Source of the DNA: Ectopseudomonas mendocina | GTDB taxonomy: Bacteria; Pseudomonadota; Gammaproteobacteria; Pseudomonadales; Pseudomonadaceae | NCBI RefSeq assembly: GCF_008041835.1 | Contig: NZ_VRYE01000022.1 | Coordinates: 1 to 64,000 of the forward strand | Direction: 5' to 3' | DNA length: 64,000 nucleotides | Shown here: positions 28,704-36,499 of the stretch, one piece after another | Position numbering within the stretch: position 1 is the stretch's first letter | Layout: the number at the start of each line of letters is the position of its first letter | Made by a program: the position numbers and the translations under genes | The notes under the pieces: model-generated | The model's database searches: none | Told to the model about the DNA's origin: nothing | The model's input: the letters and a program-made list of their open reading frames with translations, nothing else

Positions 28704-29302
28704 TCGCTCAGGACTGCTGTCGATAGTTCCATGAAAGGGAAGTCCCCGGCATTTTCCAGGGTTTTCAGCAGGCGCTCGAAATGCGCCAGGTTTCTCTTCC
28801 TTTTGGCCTTGGAAAGTGGGCGTCGCTGAATGCTCAAGTCGGCGATGTCGATAAGGCCCAGCACTCCTTCTGGGGTGAGGACGATGTTTCCCAGGTGCAG
28901 TGAGCGGAAGTATATGCCCAGTCGGTGGAGTTTGCGGATAAAGGCCGTCAGCTCAGGCAGGAGTTTGTGCAAGCGTTCAGGTGCTGCCAGGTAGATGTCC
29001 TTGAGCGTTTCTCCGGGCAGCGGTTGATACAGCACGGCGGTCATGCCCGGCTTTTGCAGTTGAAAGCCGCTGAGCGGCGTCAATGTCGGAATGCCGAGCT
29101 TGTGCAGGCGTTTGGCATTGCCGAGAAAACGCATGGAATAAGGTTGTAACAGCGCCGAGGACAAAAGACGTTTGCGGCGAAACAGCTTCAGGAAGTTGCC
29201 ATTGGCAAGGCGGTAGACCTTGGGGCCGAAGCTATCGCCTTCGAGGACTTTGGCCCTGTCGATTAGCGTGGCGAGTTCTGCATCAGTCAGTTTATTCAGC
29301 AT
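28685..29302 (-). CDS. Kinase-like protein of the LPS locus (PA4998-like)
   Basis: The 205-residue protein resembles small LPS/toluene-tolerance kinases: FLKLFRRKRLLSS holds a possible ATP lysine, LHLGNIVL the catalytic-loop Asn, and LIDIADL the metal Asp. The catalytic Asp itself is missing: the loop reads FRSLHLGN where active relatives have H-x-D-L-H-x-G-N. Activity is therefore doubtful. I recall a similar gene (PA4998) between msbA and waaL in P. aeruginosa. Its start overlaps the stop of the upstream minus-strand glycosyltransferase by 11 bases, so the two are coupled. Confidence 0.7.
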   Translation of the reverse strand: MLNKLTDAELATLIDRAKVLEGDSFGPKVYRLANGNFLKLFRRKRLLSSALLQPYSMRFLGNAKRLHKLGIPTLTPLSGFQLQKPGMTAVLYQPLPGETLKDIYLAAPERLHKLLPELTAFIRKLHRLGIYFRSLHLGNIVLTPEGVLGLIDIADLSIQRRPLSKAKRKRNLAHFERLLKTLENAGDFPFMELSTAVLSDQPASN

Positions 29303-30368
29303 GGTGGGCTGTATCTGCCGAGATCGGTTCGTTCAGTTTTGCCAGCAGGTAGGTGTGCATGGAGAGGTAATGTTCCCCTGCGAGCCATTTGAGCAGGGGG
29401 CTGGCCAGCGCCTTGCGTATTTCGTGGACACTTGGTTTCTGCCGGCTTTCGAGGTTTTCCAGCGCTTTGTCCCACCAGACGGTCGAGCACGCTTGGTCAA
29501 ACTCATTTTCATACTGTTGACAGCCGTAGAGTAATTCACGGAAGAACTGACGATATGTGCCGGGACCGAGGGCGGTCGCCAGTTTCTGCCAGGCTCGGCG
29601 AGGCTGTGGAGTGCGAGGCAGGCGGTCATTTATCAGGCGTACGTCTGCCATGGCCTGCGGGCTTAATGGCGCATGCTGATGTTTCTGATACCAGGCGTTT
29701 ATCTTGGCCCGGAACTGTGCCTTGCGGCTCCAGTAGTGATGGATGACATCGGTGCATTCGCGGAGCTTGAGATGTCGATGCGCGGCAAGCGCCAGGCAAA
29801 GTTCTTCCAGGGTATAGAGTTCGGGAGCCAGCGGGCGTAACTCGTCCATGAGCTGTATCGAGCGACCCAGCAGGGCTTTGTCGCTGTTGTGCAGGCCGAT
29901 TACCCCGGAGTTCGTCTGGCGCAGCCCGGGATCGGCCAGGCCCAGGGTTTGCAGCCGAGCCAGCAAGGCGTTGTTCAGGGGCTGAGCCTGAGCCAGGGGG
30001 GAGCCGATGGCATTGCAGAGCAGGCTACCGGGTGTGACACGCTGAAACAGTTCTTCGGCCGAACTGCGGAAGAACGTGTCGGTGTCGATCAGGACGGCCT
30101 TGTCGTTTGCCTCCAGAACCTTTTGCAGCACGACATGCTTGATACGGAAGTGGTAGCCGTGTGGCCCGTTCCAGCTAGGGTCTATTGCGTGCGTGGTCAC
30201 TGGCAGCCTTGTATAGAGCGCCGGTGTGTCCGTGAATACCTGGATGGCGAAGGTCGGGGGCTGGCCGGCGAGGGTGTGGGACAGGGCGCTGACGATGCTG
30301 AACACGGCTTCGCGCTGGTAGGTTTCTGCACCGAAGGCCAGGTAGACGAGCTGAGGTGTTTGGGGCAT
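29292..30368 (-). CDS. Putative nucleotide-diphospho-sugar glycosyltransferase (GT-A, DTD motif)
   Basis: The 358-residue protein begins QLVYLAFGAETYQREAVFSIVSAL and has KAVLIDTDTFF, an Asp-Thr-Asp in the place of the DXD metal site of GT-A (GT8-like) enzymes. An NSGVIGLH segment as in GT8 relatives follows. The C-terminal 150 residues are helical and basic, of unknown role. Start ATG 30368 is taken because the frame further upstream (to 30479) runs into the promoter region of the divergent acyltransferase. It forms a two-gene reverse operon with the kinase-like gene. Confidence 0.65.
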   Translation of the reverse strand: MPQTPQLVYLAFGAETYQREAVFSIVSALSHTLAGQPPTFAIQVFTDTPALYTRLPVTTHAIDPSWNGPHGYHFRIKHVVLQKVLEANDKAVLIDTDTFFRSSAEELFQRVTPGSLLCNAIGSPLAQAQPLNNALLARLQTLGLADPGLRQTNSGVIGLHNSDKALLGRSIQLMDELRPLAPELYTLEELCLALAAHRHLKLRECTDVIHHYWSRKAQFRAKINAWYQKHQHAPLSPQAMADVRLINDRLPRTPQPRRAWQKLATALGPGTYRQFFRELLYGCQQYENEFDQACSTVWWDKALENLESRQKPSVHEIRKALASPLLKWLAGEHYLSMHTYLLAKLNEPISADTAHHAE

Positions 30369-30397
30369 GGGGAAAACACTAGGTACGTGGTGGTGTG

Positions 30398-30403
30398 TAG
30401 AAT
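30398..30403 (+). promoter_or_regulatory. Candidate -10 box for the acyltransferase gene
   Basis: TAGAAT followed by ACCGCGCC lies 47 bases before ATG 30451, in the 82-base divergent gap. It has the same -10 plus GC-rich discriminator layout as the site before serB. No good -35 is seen. Confidence 0.35.
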
Positions 30404-30450
30404 ACCGCGCCTTGAGTTGTCCTGTCTGGAGCTTGGGGCGGGGTAGTTGC

Positions 30451-32469
30451 ATGCGGCTGAGCGGGTTTGACGTTTTCAATCATAAGAAGGTGGTTGCCTT
30501 GACGCAGAGTGGTTTTCGTTCGGATATCAATGGCTTGAGAGCCTGGGCCGTAGTGGTGGTGGTGCTCTATCACTTCGCCGTACCGGGCTTTCCCGGAGGC
30601 TTTGCCGGGGTTGATGTGTTTTTCGTGATTTCTGGTTTCCTGATGGCCGGAATCGTGGTTGGTGGTTTGCAGAGGGAGCGTTTCTCTCTGGGCAACTTCT
30701 ACTTGGCGCGGGCGCGGCGGATTATTCCGGCGCTGTTGGTGTTGGTACTGGTGCTGCTGGTCGTTGGCTGGTTCTTGCTGATGCCCAGCGATTATAAAGT
30801 GCTTGGACGTCATGCCCGCGAGAGTCTGATGTTCACCTCCAACATGCAGTACCTGTCCGAGGCCGGATATTTCGACGTGGCCTCTCACGACAAGTGGTTG
30901 TTGCACACTTGGTCGCTTTCGGTCGAGTGGCAGTTCTATCTGCTCTACCCCCTGGTCTTGCTGGGCCTGAAACGAGTCCTGTCCGGCCCGAAAGCCATGT
31001 TTGGCGTGCATCTGCTGGCGTTGCTGGGTTCTTTTGCATTTTGTCTGTGGTTGACCTTTACCCAGCCGGACAAGGCGTTCTACCTGTTGCCGGCGCGTGC
31101 CTGGGAGCTGTTGCTGGGGGGCAGCCTGTTCCTGTTGGGGCAGCATTGGCAATTGCCGGCACGTCACGCCCTCTGGGTCGAAGGGTTGGGTTTCGGGCTG
31201 ATTATCCTGAGCATTACGCTGGTGACTGCCTCACAGCCCTGGCCGGGTGTATTGGCCCTGCTTCCTGTGTTAGGGGGGGGGGCGGTTTTGCTGGCGCAAC
31301 GTGACTCCTTCTGGACAGGCTCGGCTGTAGCTCAGTGGCTGGGTACTCGTTCCTATTCGATCTATCTCTGGCACTGGCCCCTGGCTGTCGGTTTGGTCTA
31401 CTTCAGCCTGCAGCATGTCTGGTATTGGGTTGTGCTTGGCTTGCTGGGGTCGCTGTTGCTGGGGCATGTGTCCTATGCCCTGGTCGAGGTGCCGACCCGC
31501 CGCTGGCTGGGCAGTCGCAGTGCCTGGCGCAGTTTCTTCTGGATCCTGCTGGCCGTGCTGATTGTGCTGGCCATTGCGATGTTGGTGCGGCGCAGTGGCT
31601 TTCCTGAGCGTCTTCCAGACGGTGTGGCGCGCGTGGAATTCGAGCGGGATAACAAGAACCCGCGTCAGAGCGAATGCCTCAAGGCGGATGCGCAATGCAT
31701 ATTCGGTGGTGGCTCGGTACGGGCCTGGGTCGTAGGTGATAGTCATGCTGATGCCATTGTCACTGCCGTGGCGGCGGCTTTGCCACGTGCCGAGGATGGG
31801 GTGTATTTCCGTGGGGACAGCGGCTGTCTGTTTATTCAGGGGGCTAGCTGGGCCAAAGGGAATAACGATGGTTGTAAGAAGCTGGTGCGTGATGTGTCGG
31901 ATGAGCTGAGCGAGCTTTATCCTGGGGTGCCGTTGATCGTCATCAACCGAACCAGCGCCTATGTGTTCAGTGAAGAAAATCTTGATCTGAGCCATCCATC
32001 TCCCGAGCCCATCGTGTATTTCAGCGAGCGGCGTGCGGGCAATGATCCAAGGTTCCAGGCCGAGTTCCGCCAGCATTACCTGGACACGCTCTGCAAAATA
32101 ACCGAGTCCCGCCCTGTTTATGTGCTGAGGCCTGTACCGGAGATGCCTGTTCACGTTCCGATGATTATCGGGCGTGCCATGTTGCGTGGTTCTCCTGTCG
32201 AGGTGTCGATCAGTCGTGAGCAATATGACAAACGCCATGCGTTTGTCAGAGCGTTGCAGGATGAAGCGGCTCAGCAGTGCGGGATTCATTTGCTCGATCC
32301 TGCACCATATTTCTGCGATGAACAGGTCTGCCAAGGTACTCGGGAGGGTACGCCGCTTTATGTGGATGACGACCATCTGAGCGAATTCGGTAACCGTTTT
32401 CTTGTGCCATTGTTTACGCAGGTATTTTCCGAAAATGACCCTTCCGGGGAGCAGTTGGCTGGGGAGTAA
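30451..32469 (+). CDS. OafA/OatA-type O-antigen acyltransferase with SGNH domain
   Basis: The 672-residue protein has an N-terminal acyltransferase-3 domain with about ten membrane helices (FRSDINGLRAWAVVVVVLYH, then FAGVDVFFVISGFLM and HTWSLSVEWQFYLLYPL). A periplasmic SGNH hydrolase-like domain follows, with GDSHADA near 429 and DDDHLSEFG near 638. Such proteins acetylate O-antigen or other surface glycans. The start ATG 30451 opens the frame before the first helix. A run of ten G at 31273-31282 lies in the membrane domain (codons about 275-278). The gene leads towards waaL and is divergent from the GT gene. Confidence 0.88.
   Translation: MRLSGFDVFNHKKVVALTQSGFRSDINGLRAWAVVVVVLYHFAVPGFPGGFAGVDVFFVISGFLMAGIVVGGLQRERFSLGNFYLARARRIIPALLVLVLVLLVVGWFLLMPSDYKVLGRHARESLMFTSNMQYLSEAGYFDVASHDKWLLHTWSLSVEWQFYLLYPLVLLGLKRVLSGPKAMFGVHLLALLGSFAFCLWLTFTQPDKAFYLLPARAWELLLGGSLFLLGQHWQLPARHALWVEGLGFGLIILSITLVTASQPWPGVLALLPVLGGGAVLLAQRDSFWTGSAVAQWLGTRSYSIYLWHWPLAVGLVYFSLQHVWYWVVLGLLGSLLLGHVSYALVEVPTRRWLGSRSAWRSFFWILLAVLIVLAIAMLVRRSGFPERLPDGVARVEFERDNKNPRQSECLKADAQCIFGGGSVRAWVVGDSHADAIVTAVAAALPRAEDGVYFRGDSGCLFIQGASWAKGNNDGCKKLVRDVSDELSELYPGVPLIVINRTSAYVFSEENLDLSHPSPEPIVYFSERRAGNDPRFQAEFRQHYLDTLCKITESRPVYVLRPVPEMPVHVPMIIGRAMLRGSPVEVSISREQYDKRHAFVRALQDEAAQQCGIHLLDPAPYFCDEQVCQGTREGTPLYVDDDHLSEFGNRFLVPLFTQVFSENDPSGEQLAGE
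31273..31282 (+). repeat. Poly-G tract (G10) inside the acyltransferase gene
   Basis: Ten consecutive G are read as Gly-Gly-Gly plus the first base of Ala (LPVLGGGAVLL). In the given sequence the frame is open. Gain or loss of one G would shift the frame within the membrane domain and remove the SGNH domain. It is the longest homopolymer I found in the window; G8 in glnE, A9 in fimX and several G7 runs give the background. Confidence 0.95.
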
Positions 32470-32543
32470 ACGTCTCTGGCGCTGCGCGCGTTCAAGTCTG
32501 CTGCCTTTTCGCATCAGGCTTGAGCCGGTTTGGAGCGTGGGTC

Positions 32544-33755
32544 ATGATTTTTTTTGAGGTGGGTGTGAGGCGTATCGACCTTGTCTTGAACGTGGTTGTC
32601 CTGGGTTTTTTCTGGCTCTTGGTGGGCATCGCATGGACACCTAGCAATAAGTTTTACCAACAGGGTCTGGTCTTGCTGCTCTGGGTGCCGGTGTTGATAG
32701 GCGTGTTTGCCTTGCGCGCCCAGTTGCTGGAGGCCTGGTTGCGCCAGCGTGCCTTTTCGCTCCTGATCGCCTTGTTCCTGCTATGGGCTTGTTTGAGTGG
32801 GTTCTGGAGTCAGGCAGACGATATTGGCCGTGAACTGAAGCGGGTGTTCTATGTGGGGCTTTTCTTGTGTGCCATGACAGTCTTGGGCGTGAGCAGGCAG
32901 CAGGCCATATGGAAAACCCTTGGCGTCGCATTCGTTTTTCTTGCTTTGACCTTTCCGGTGAGCTTCTACCTCTACTACATCGTTGGCAAGCATGCATTTA
33001 CCGAGCGTTTGTGGGGGATCGGGCAGATCGGGCATCCGATATTGGGAAGCTATGTCATGGCGTTGGGAGTCATGTGGGGAGCGCGCTTCTGCCCCAAAGC
33101 GCGGTGGGCGCGCCTGCTCTGGATCGTATTGATGTCCATGGGGGTGGCGTTCATTGCCATGGGACAGAGCCGGGGGGCGCTGCTGGCGCTGGTAATGGGA
33201 CTTTGCGCAATGTCGCTGCTGAGTGTCGAGCGCCGTTATGCCTGGTGGGGTTGTGCGGCGGTGCTGGGTGGTGTGGGCGTCGGTTTCATTTTCTTTGAGC
33301 CTCTGCTTATGGAGCGGGGAATGTCTTACCGCCTGGATATTCTTCTGGAGAGTCTGTCCATGATCTCGCAGAACCCGATTTTAGGAATAGGCATAGGTTC
33401 GGATTATCGAGTGGTGACGGATAATTACCCGGCTGGCTTCGATCATGCACACAACAGTTTCACTCACACTGGCATTGAGCTGGGCGGGGTAGGATTTCTG
33501 CTCTGGGTAGGGATCTGGCTTCTTGCACTCTTTTCTGCCTGGGGGGCGCGTAGAACCAAAGAAGGGCAATTGGCTCTTGGTACGTTATTGGTTGCCGTTG
33601 TCGCTTTGCAATTCGATACGGGGAGCCAGTGGGAAACGCCCCGGGCCGAGTGGTTTGTGGTGTGGCTGCCGATTGGTTTGGTGATGGCGCTGAATGCGCG
33701 CCGTGAAAAAGATAGCCCCGCTGCAATGTCAGCCACTGTTGCGAGTCGTCAATAA
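32544..33755 (+). CDS. waaL: O-antigen ligase, Wzy/WaaL family
   Basis: WaaL joins undecaprenyl-linked O-antigen to lipid A-core in the periplasm. The 403-residue protein is a multi-pass membrane protein with about eleven to twelve helices. It has the Wzy_C region and a periplasmic loop holding FDHAHNSFTHTGIELGG near residue 300, where WaaL enzymes keep an essential histidine. ATG 32544 has GGAG eight bases upstream; TTG 32520 is the longer alternative. It ends in TAATG shared with msbA. In P. aeruginosa waaL also lies near msbA. A Wzy polymerase role cannot be ruled out from sequence alone. Confidence 0.8.
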   Translation: MIFFEVGVRRIDLVLNVVVLGFFWLLVGIAWTPSNKFYQQGLVLLLWVPVLIGVFALRAQLLEAWLRQRAFSLLIALFLLWACLSGFWSQADDIGRELKRVFYVGLFLCAMTVLGVSRQQAIWKTLGVAFVFLALTFPVSFYLYYIVGKHAFTERLWGIGQIGHPILGSYVMALGVMWGARFCPKARWARLLWIVLMSMGVAFIAMGQSRGALLALVMGLCAMSLLSVERRYAWWGCAAVLGGVGVGFIFFEPLLMERGMSYRLDILLESLSMISQNPILGIGIGSDYRVVTDNYPAGFDHAHNSFTHTGIELGGVGFLLWVGIWLLALFSAWGARRTKEGQLALGTLLVAVVALQFDTGSQWETPRAEWFVVWLPIGLVMALNARREKDSPAAMSATVASRQ

Positions 33756-35599
33756 TGAGCGAAGTTCGAGATGATGCCGTGTCGGAAGCATCCAGCCTTG
33801 GCATTTACTTTCGGCTGCTGCGCTATGTCGTCCCCTACTGGGGGCTGTTCACCATCAGCATCCTCGGCTTTCTGATCTTCGCCTCCACCCAACCGATGCT
33901 GGGTTACATCCTCAAGTACTTCGTCGATGGCCTGTCCAATCCCAATGCCAGTCTGTTCGCCGGGGTGCCGTGGTTACTGGAGCATGCGCCCTGGCTGGCG
34001 CACCTCAAGTTGCTGCAGGCCGTACCTCTGCTGATCGTGGTAATTGCTCTGTGGCAGGGGATTGGCTCCTTTCTAGGTAATTATTTTCTGGCCAAGGTGT
34101 CGCTGGGGCTGGTGCAGGATTTGCGTAATGCCCTGTTCAACAACCTGCTGACGCTGCCCAACCGCTACTTCGACAACCACAACTCGGGCCACCTGATTTC
34201 GCGCATCACCTACAACGTGACCATGGTCACCGGTGCGGCCACCGATGCGATCAAGGTTGTCGTTCGTGAGGGGATGACGGTGATTTTCCTGTTCGCCACC
34301 CTGTTGTGGATGAACTGGAAGCTGACGTTGGTGATGCTGGCGATCCTGCCGGTGATCGGTCTGATGGTGACCAGCACCAGCAAGAAATTCCGCAAGCAAA
34401 GCAAGAAGATCCAGGTGTCCATGGGCGACGTCACCCACGTGACCTCGGAAACCATCCAGGGCTATCGCGTGGTGCGCAGCTTCGGCGGCGAGGATTACGA
34501 GAAGCAGCGTTTTCTCGATGCCAGCGAGGAAAACAAGCTCAAGCAGCTGAAGATGGTCAAGACCAATGCGGTCTATACCCCTTCGCTGCAACTGGTGATC
34601 TACAGCGCCATGGCCGTGCTGATGTTCCTGGTGTTGCTGCTGCGTGGCGATGCCTCGGCCGGCGATCTGGTGGCCTATATCACCCTGGCTGGCCTGCTGC
34701 CCAAGCCGATCCGCCAGCTTTCCGAGGTCAGTTCGACCATCCAGAAAGGTGTCGCCGGTGCCGAGAGCATCTTCGAGCAGCTCGACGAGGCGCCGGAGGT
34801 CGATCACGGCACCCAGGAGCGCGAGCGTGTCAGTGGCCGGCTGGAAGTGAAGGATCTGAGCTTCAGCTACCCCGGTTCGGAAAAGCCTGTTCTGAACAAT
34901 ATTTCCTTTGTCGCCGAGCCGGGGCAGATGGTGGCGCTGGTCGGCCGTTCCGGCAGCGGCAAGTCGACCCTGGCCAACCTGATTCCGCGTTTCTATCACC
35001 ATGAGCAAGGCAGCATCCTGCTCGATGGGGTGGATGTGGAGGATTACACCCTGCGCAATCTGCGCCGGCATATTGCCCTGGTGACCCAGCACGTCACCCT
35101 GTTCAACGACACCGTACGCAACAACATCGCCTACGGCGATCTGGCCGGTGCGCCCCTGGAGGCGGTCAAGCAGGCAGCGGGCGATGCCTATGCCGCCGAA
35201 TTCATTGAGAAGATGCCGCAAGGCTATGACACCCTGGTCGGCGAGAACGGCGTGCTGCTGTCCGGCGGCCAGCGCCAGCGCCTGGCTATCGCCCGCGCGC
35301 TGCTCAAGGATGCGCCTGTGCTGATTCTCGACGAGGCCACTTCGGCCCTGGATACCGAATCCGAGCGACATATCCAGGCGGCGCTGGATCAGGTGATGCA
35401 GGGCCGTACCACGCTGGTGATCGCTCACCGCCTGACCACCATCGAGAAGGCCGACCTGATTCTGGTGATGGACCAGGGGCAGATCGTCGAGCGCGGTACG
35501 CATGCCGAGTTGCTGGCGCAGAACGGCTACTACGCGCGCCTGCATGCCAAGCAGTTCGAGGAAGGCGACGAGTCCGTCGTGGTCGAGCAGAGCGTCTGA
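33755..35599 (+). CDS. msbA: Lipid A export ATP-binding/permease protein
   Basis: MsbA flips lipid A-core across the inner membrane. The 614-residue half-transporter has six N-terminal helices (about 20-320) and an ABC domain with GRSGSGKST near 396, LSGGQRQR near 502 and VLILDEATSALD near 522, followed by an AHRLTTIE switch. The length is slightly above E. coli MsbA (582). Its ATG overlaps the stop of waaL by one base and its TGA overlaps the next ATG, so ligase, flippase and mig-14 are translationally coupled. Confidence 0.96.
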   Translation: MSEVRDDAVSEASSLGIYFRLLRYVVPYWGLFTISILGFLIFASTQPMLGYILKYFVDGLSNPNASLFAGVPWLLEHAPWLAHLKLLQAVPLLIVVIALWQGIGSFLGNYFLAKVSLGLVQDLRNALFNNLLTLPNRYFDNHNSGHLISRITYNVTMVTGAATDAIKVVVREGMTVIFLFATLLWMNWKLTLVMLAILPVIGLMVTSTSKKFRKQSKKIQVSMGDVTHVTSETIQGYRVVRSFGGEDYEKQRFLDASEENKLKQLKMVKTNAVYTPSLQLVIYSAMAVLMFLVLLLRGDASAGDLVAYITLAGLLPKPIRQLSEVSSTIQKGVAGAESIFEQLDEAPEVDHGTQERERVSGRLEVKDLSFSYPGSEKPVLNNISFVAEPGQMVALVGRSGSGKSTLANLIPRFYHHEQGSILLDGVDVEDYTLRNLRRHIALVTQHVTLFNDTVRNNIAYGDLAGAPLEAVKQAAGDAYAAEFIEKMPQGYDTLVGENGVLLSGGQRQRLAIARALLKDAPVLILDEATSALDTESERHIQAALDQVMQGRTTLVIAHRLTTIEKADLILVMDQGQIVERGTHAELLAQNGYYARLHAKQFEEGDESVVVEQSV

Positions 35600-36495
35600 T
35601 GTTGAATCGTCTGCAATTCTGGCGTGAGCGCGGCTGGGCGCCAATCAATGCGGCTGACTACGCCGAGGCCTGGGGGCGTTTCGGTGGTAGCGTTGCCACT
35701 CACCCCGAGGTGGTGGCACGGTTGGCCGATCTGGCCGGTATCCCGGTGCGTTATCTGGGATGGCAGTCAGGTGGTGAGTTAAAAGCTGCTATCCCGACCT
35801 GGGGGCGACACCTGGCCCTGTCCAAGGATGTGCTCAAACAGCAGGGCAAGCGTGGCCTGTTCGACCTGGGCAATGCCGAGATCATCCTGCCGCTGGCTGC
35901 CGATGCGCATGTGCCGTTGCGTCATCGGGTGCGCTACCTGTCCGAGCTCAATGCCGCTCAACTTACCGGCATCAGCGAGCAGCCCGAAGGGCTGGCATTG
36001 GCCCGCGAGCCGGAGCAGTACAGCAAGAAGTTCCGCTACAACCAGCGCCGTGAACAGCGTTTGCTGGAGGAGGCGGGCGGGGTGATCCGGCCGATGCTGG
36101 AGCTGACGCCCGAGGAACAGGCGCGCATCTACGCCGATCTGTTCCAGCGCCGCTGGGGCTTCGCGGCCACCGGCAAGGATCATCTGGGCGAAGTGTTCGG
36201 CTTGTTGCGCGAGTTCATGACCGGCGCGCTGATCTATCTCAACGACGAGCCGGTGGCGATCCAGGTGCTCTATCGCGTCGAGGCGCCGCAATGGGTCAGC
36301 CTGGAATACATCAACGGTGGGGTCGACCCGCAGCAGCGCGAGTTCAGCCCCGGCAGCGTGCTCAGCTTCGTCAATACGCAGAGCGAATGGGAGCAGGCGC
36401 GGGCGCTGGGCAAACCACTGCGTTATTCGTTCGGTCGCGCCGACCGCGAATATAAGGATCGCTGGTGCAATCGGGTGCCGGTCTATCAGGTGTGA
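35599..36495 (+). CDS. mig-14: Mig-14 family protein (antimicrobial peptide resistance)
   Basis: The 298-residue product has the Mig-14 layout, related to the GNAT/FemAB fold: AIPTWGRHLALSKDVL, YSKKFRYNQRREQRLLEE and YSFGRADREYKDRW. In Salmonella and P. aeruginosa (PA5003) Mig-14 supports survival against cationic peptides and polymyxin B, at the inner membrane; the reaction is unknown. It overlaps the msbA stop (TGATG) and is followed after four bases by dnpA. In PAO1, from memory, mig-14 and dnpA sit between wapH and ssg, so the pair is placed differently here. Confidence 0.85.
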   Translation: MLNRLQFWRERGWAPINAADYAEAWGRFGGSVATHPEVVARLADLAGIPVRYLGWQSGGELKAAIPTWGRHLALSKDVLKQQGKRGLFDLGNAEIILPLAADAHVPLRHRVRYLSELNAAQLTGISEQPEGLALAREPEQYSKKFRYNQRREQRLLEEAGGVIRPMLELTPEEQARIYADLFQRRWGFAATGKDHLGEVFGLLREFMTGALIYLNDEPVAIQVLYRVEAPQWVSLEYINGGVDPQQREFSPGSVLSFVNTQSEWEQARALGKPLRYSFGRADREYKDRWCNRVPVYQV

Positions 36496-36499
36496 AGCG

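Noticed and set aside
25140..33755. Genomic island with integrase or insertion sequence
   Set aside because: Despite changed base use, I find no integrase, transposase, tRNA or direct repeats at the edges; homologous exchange is a simpler explanation.
34073..35644. 523-residue open frame on the minus strand
   Set aside because: Shadow of msbA, which has all ABC transporter motifs on the plus strand.
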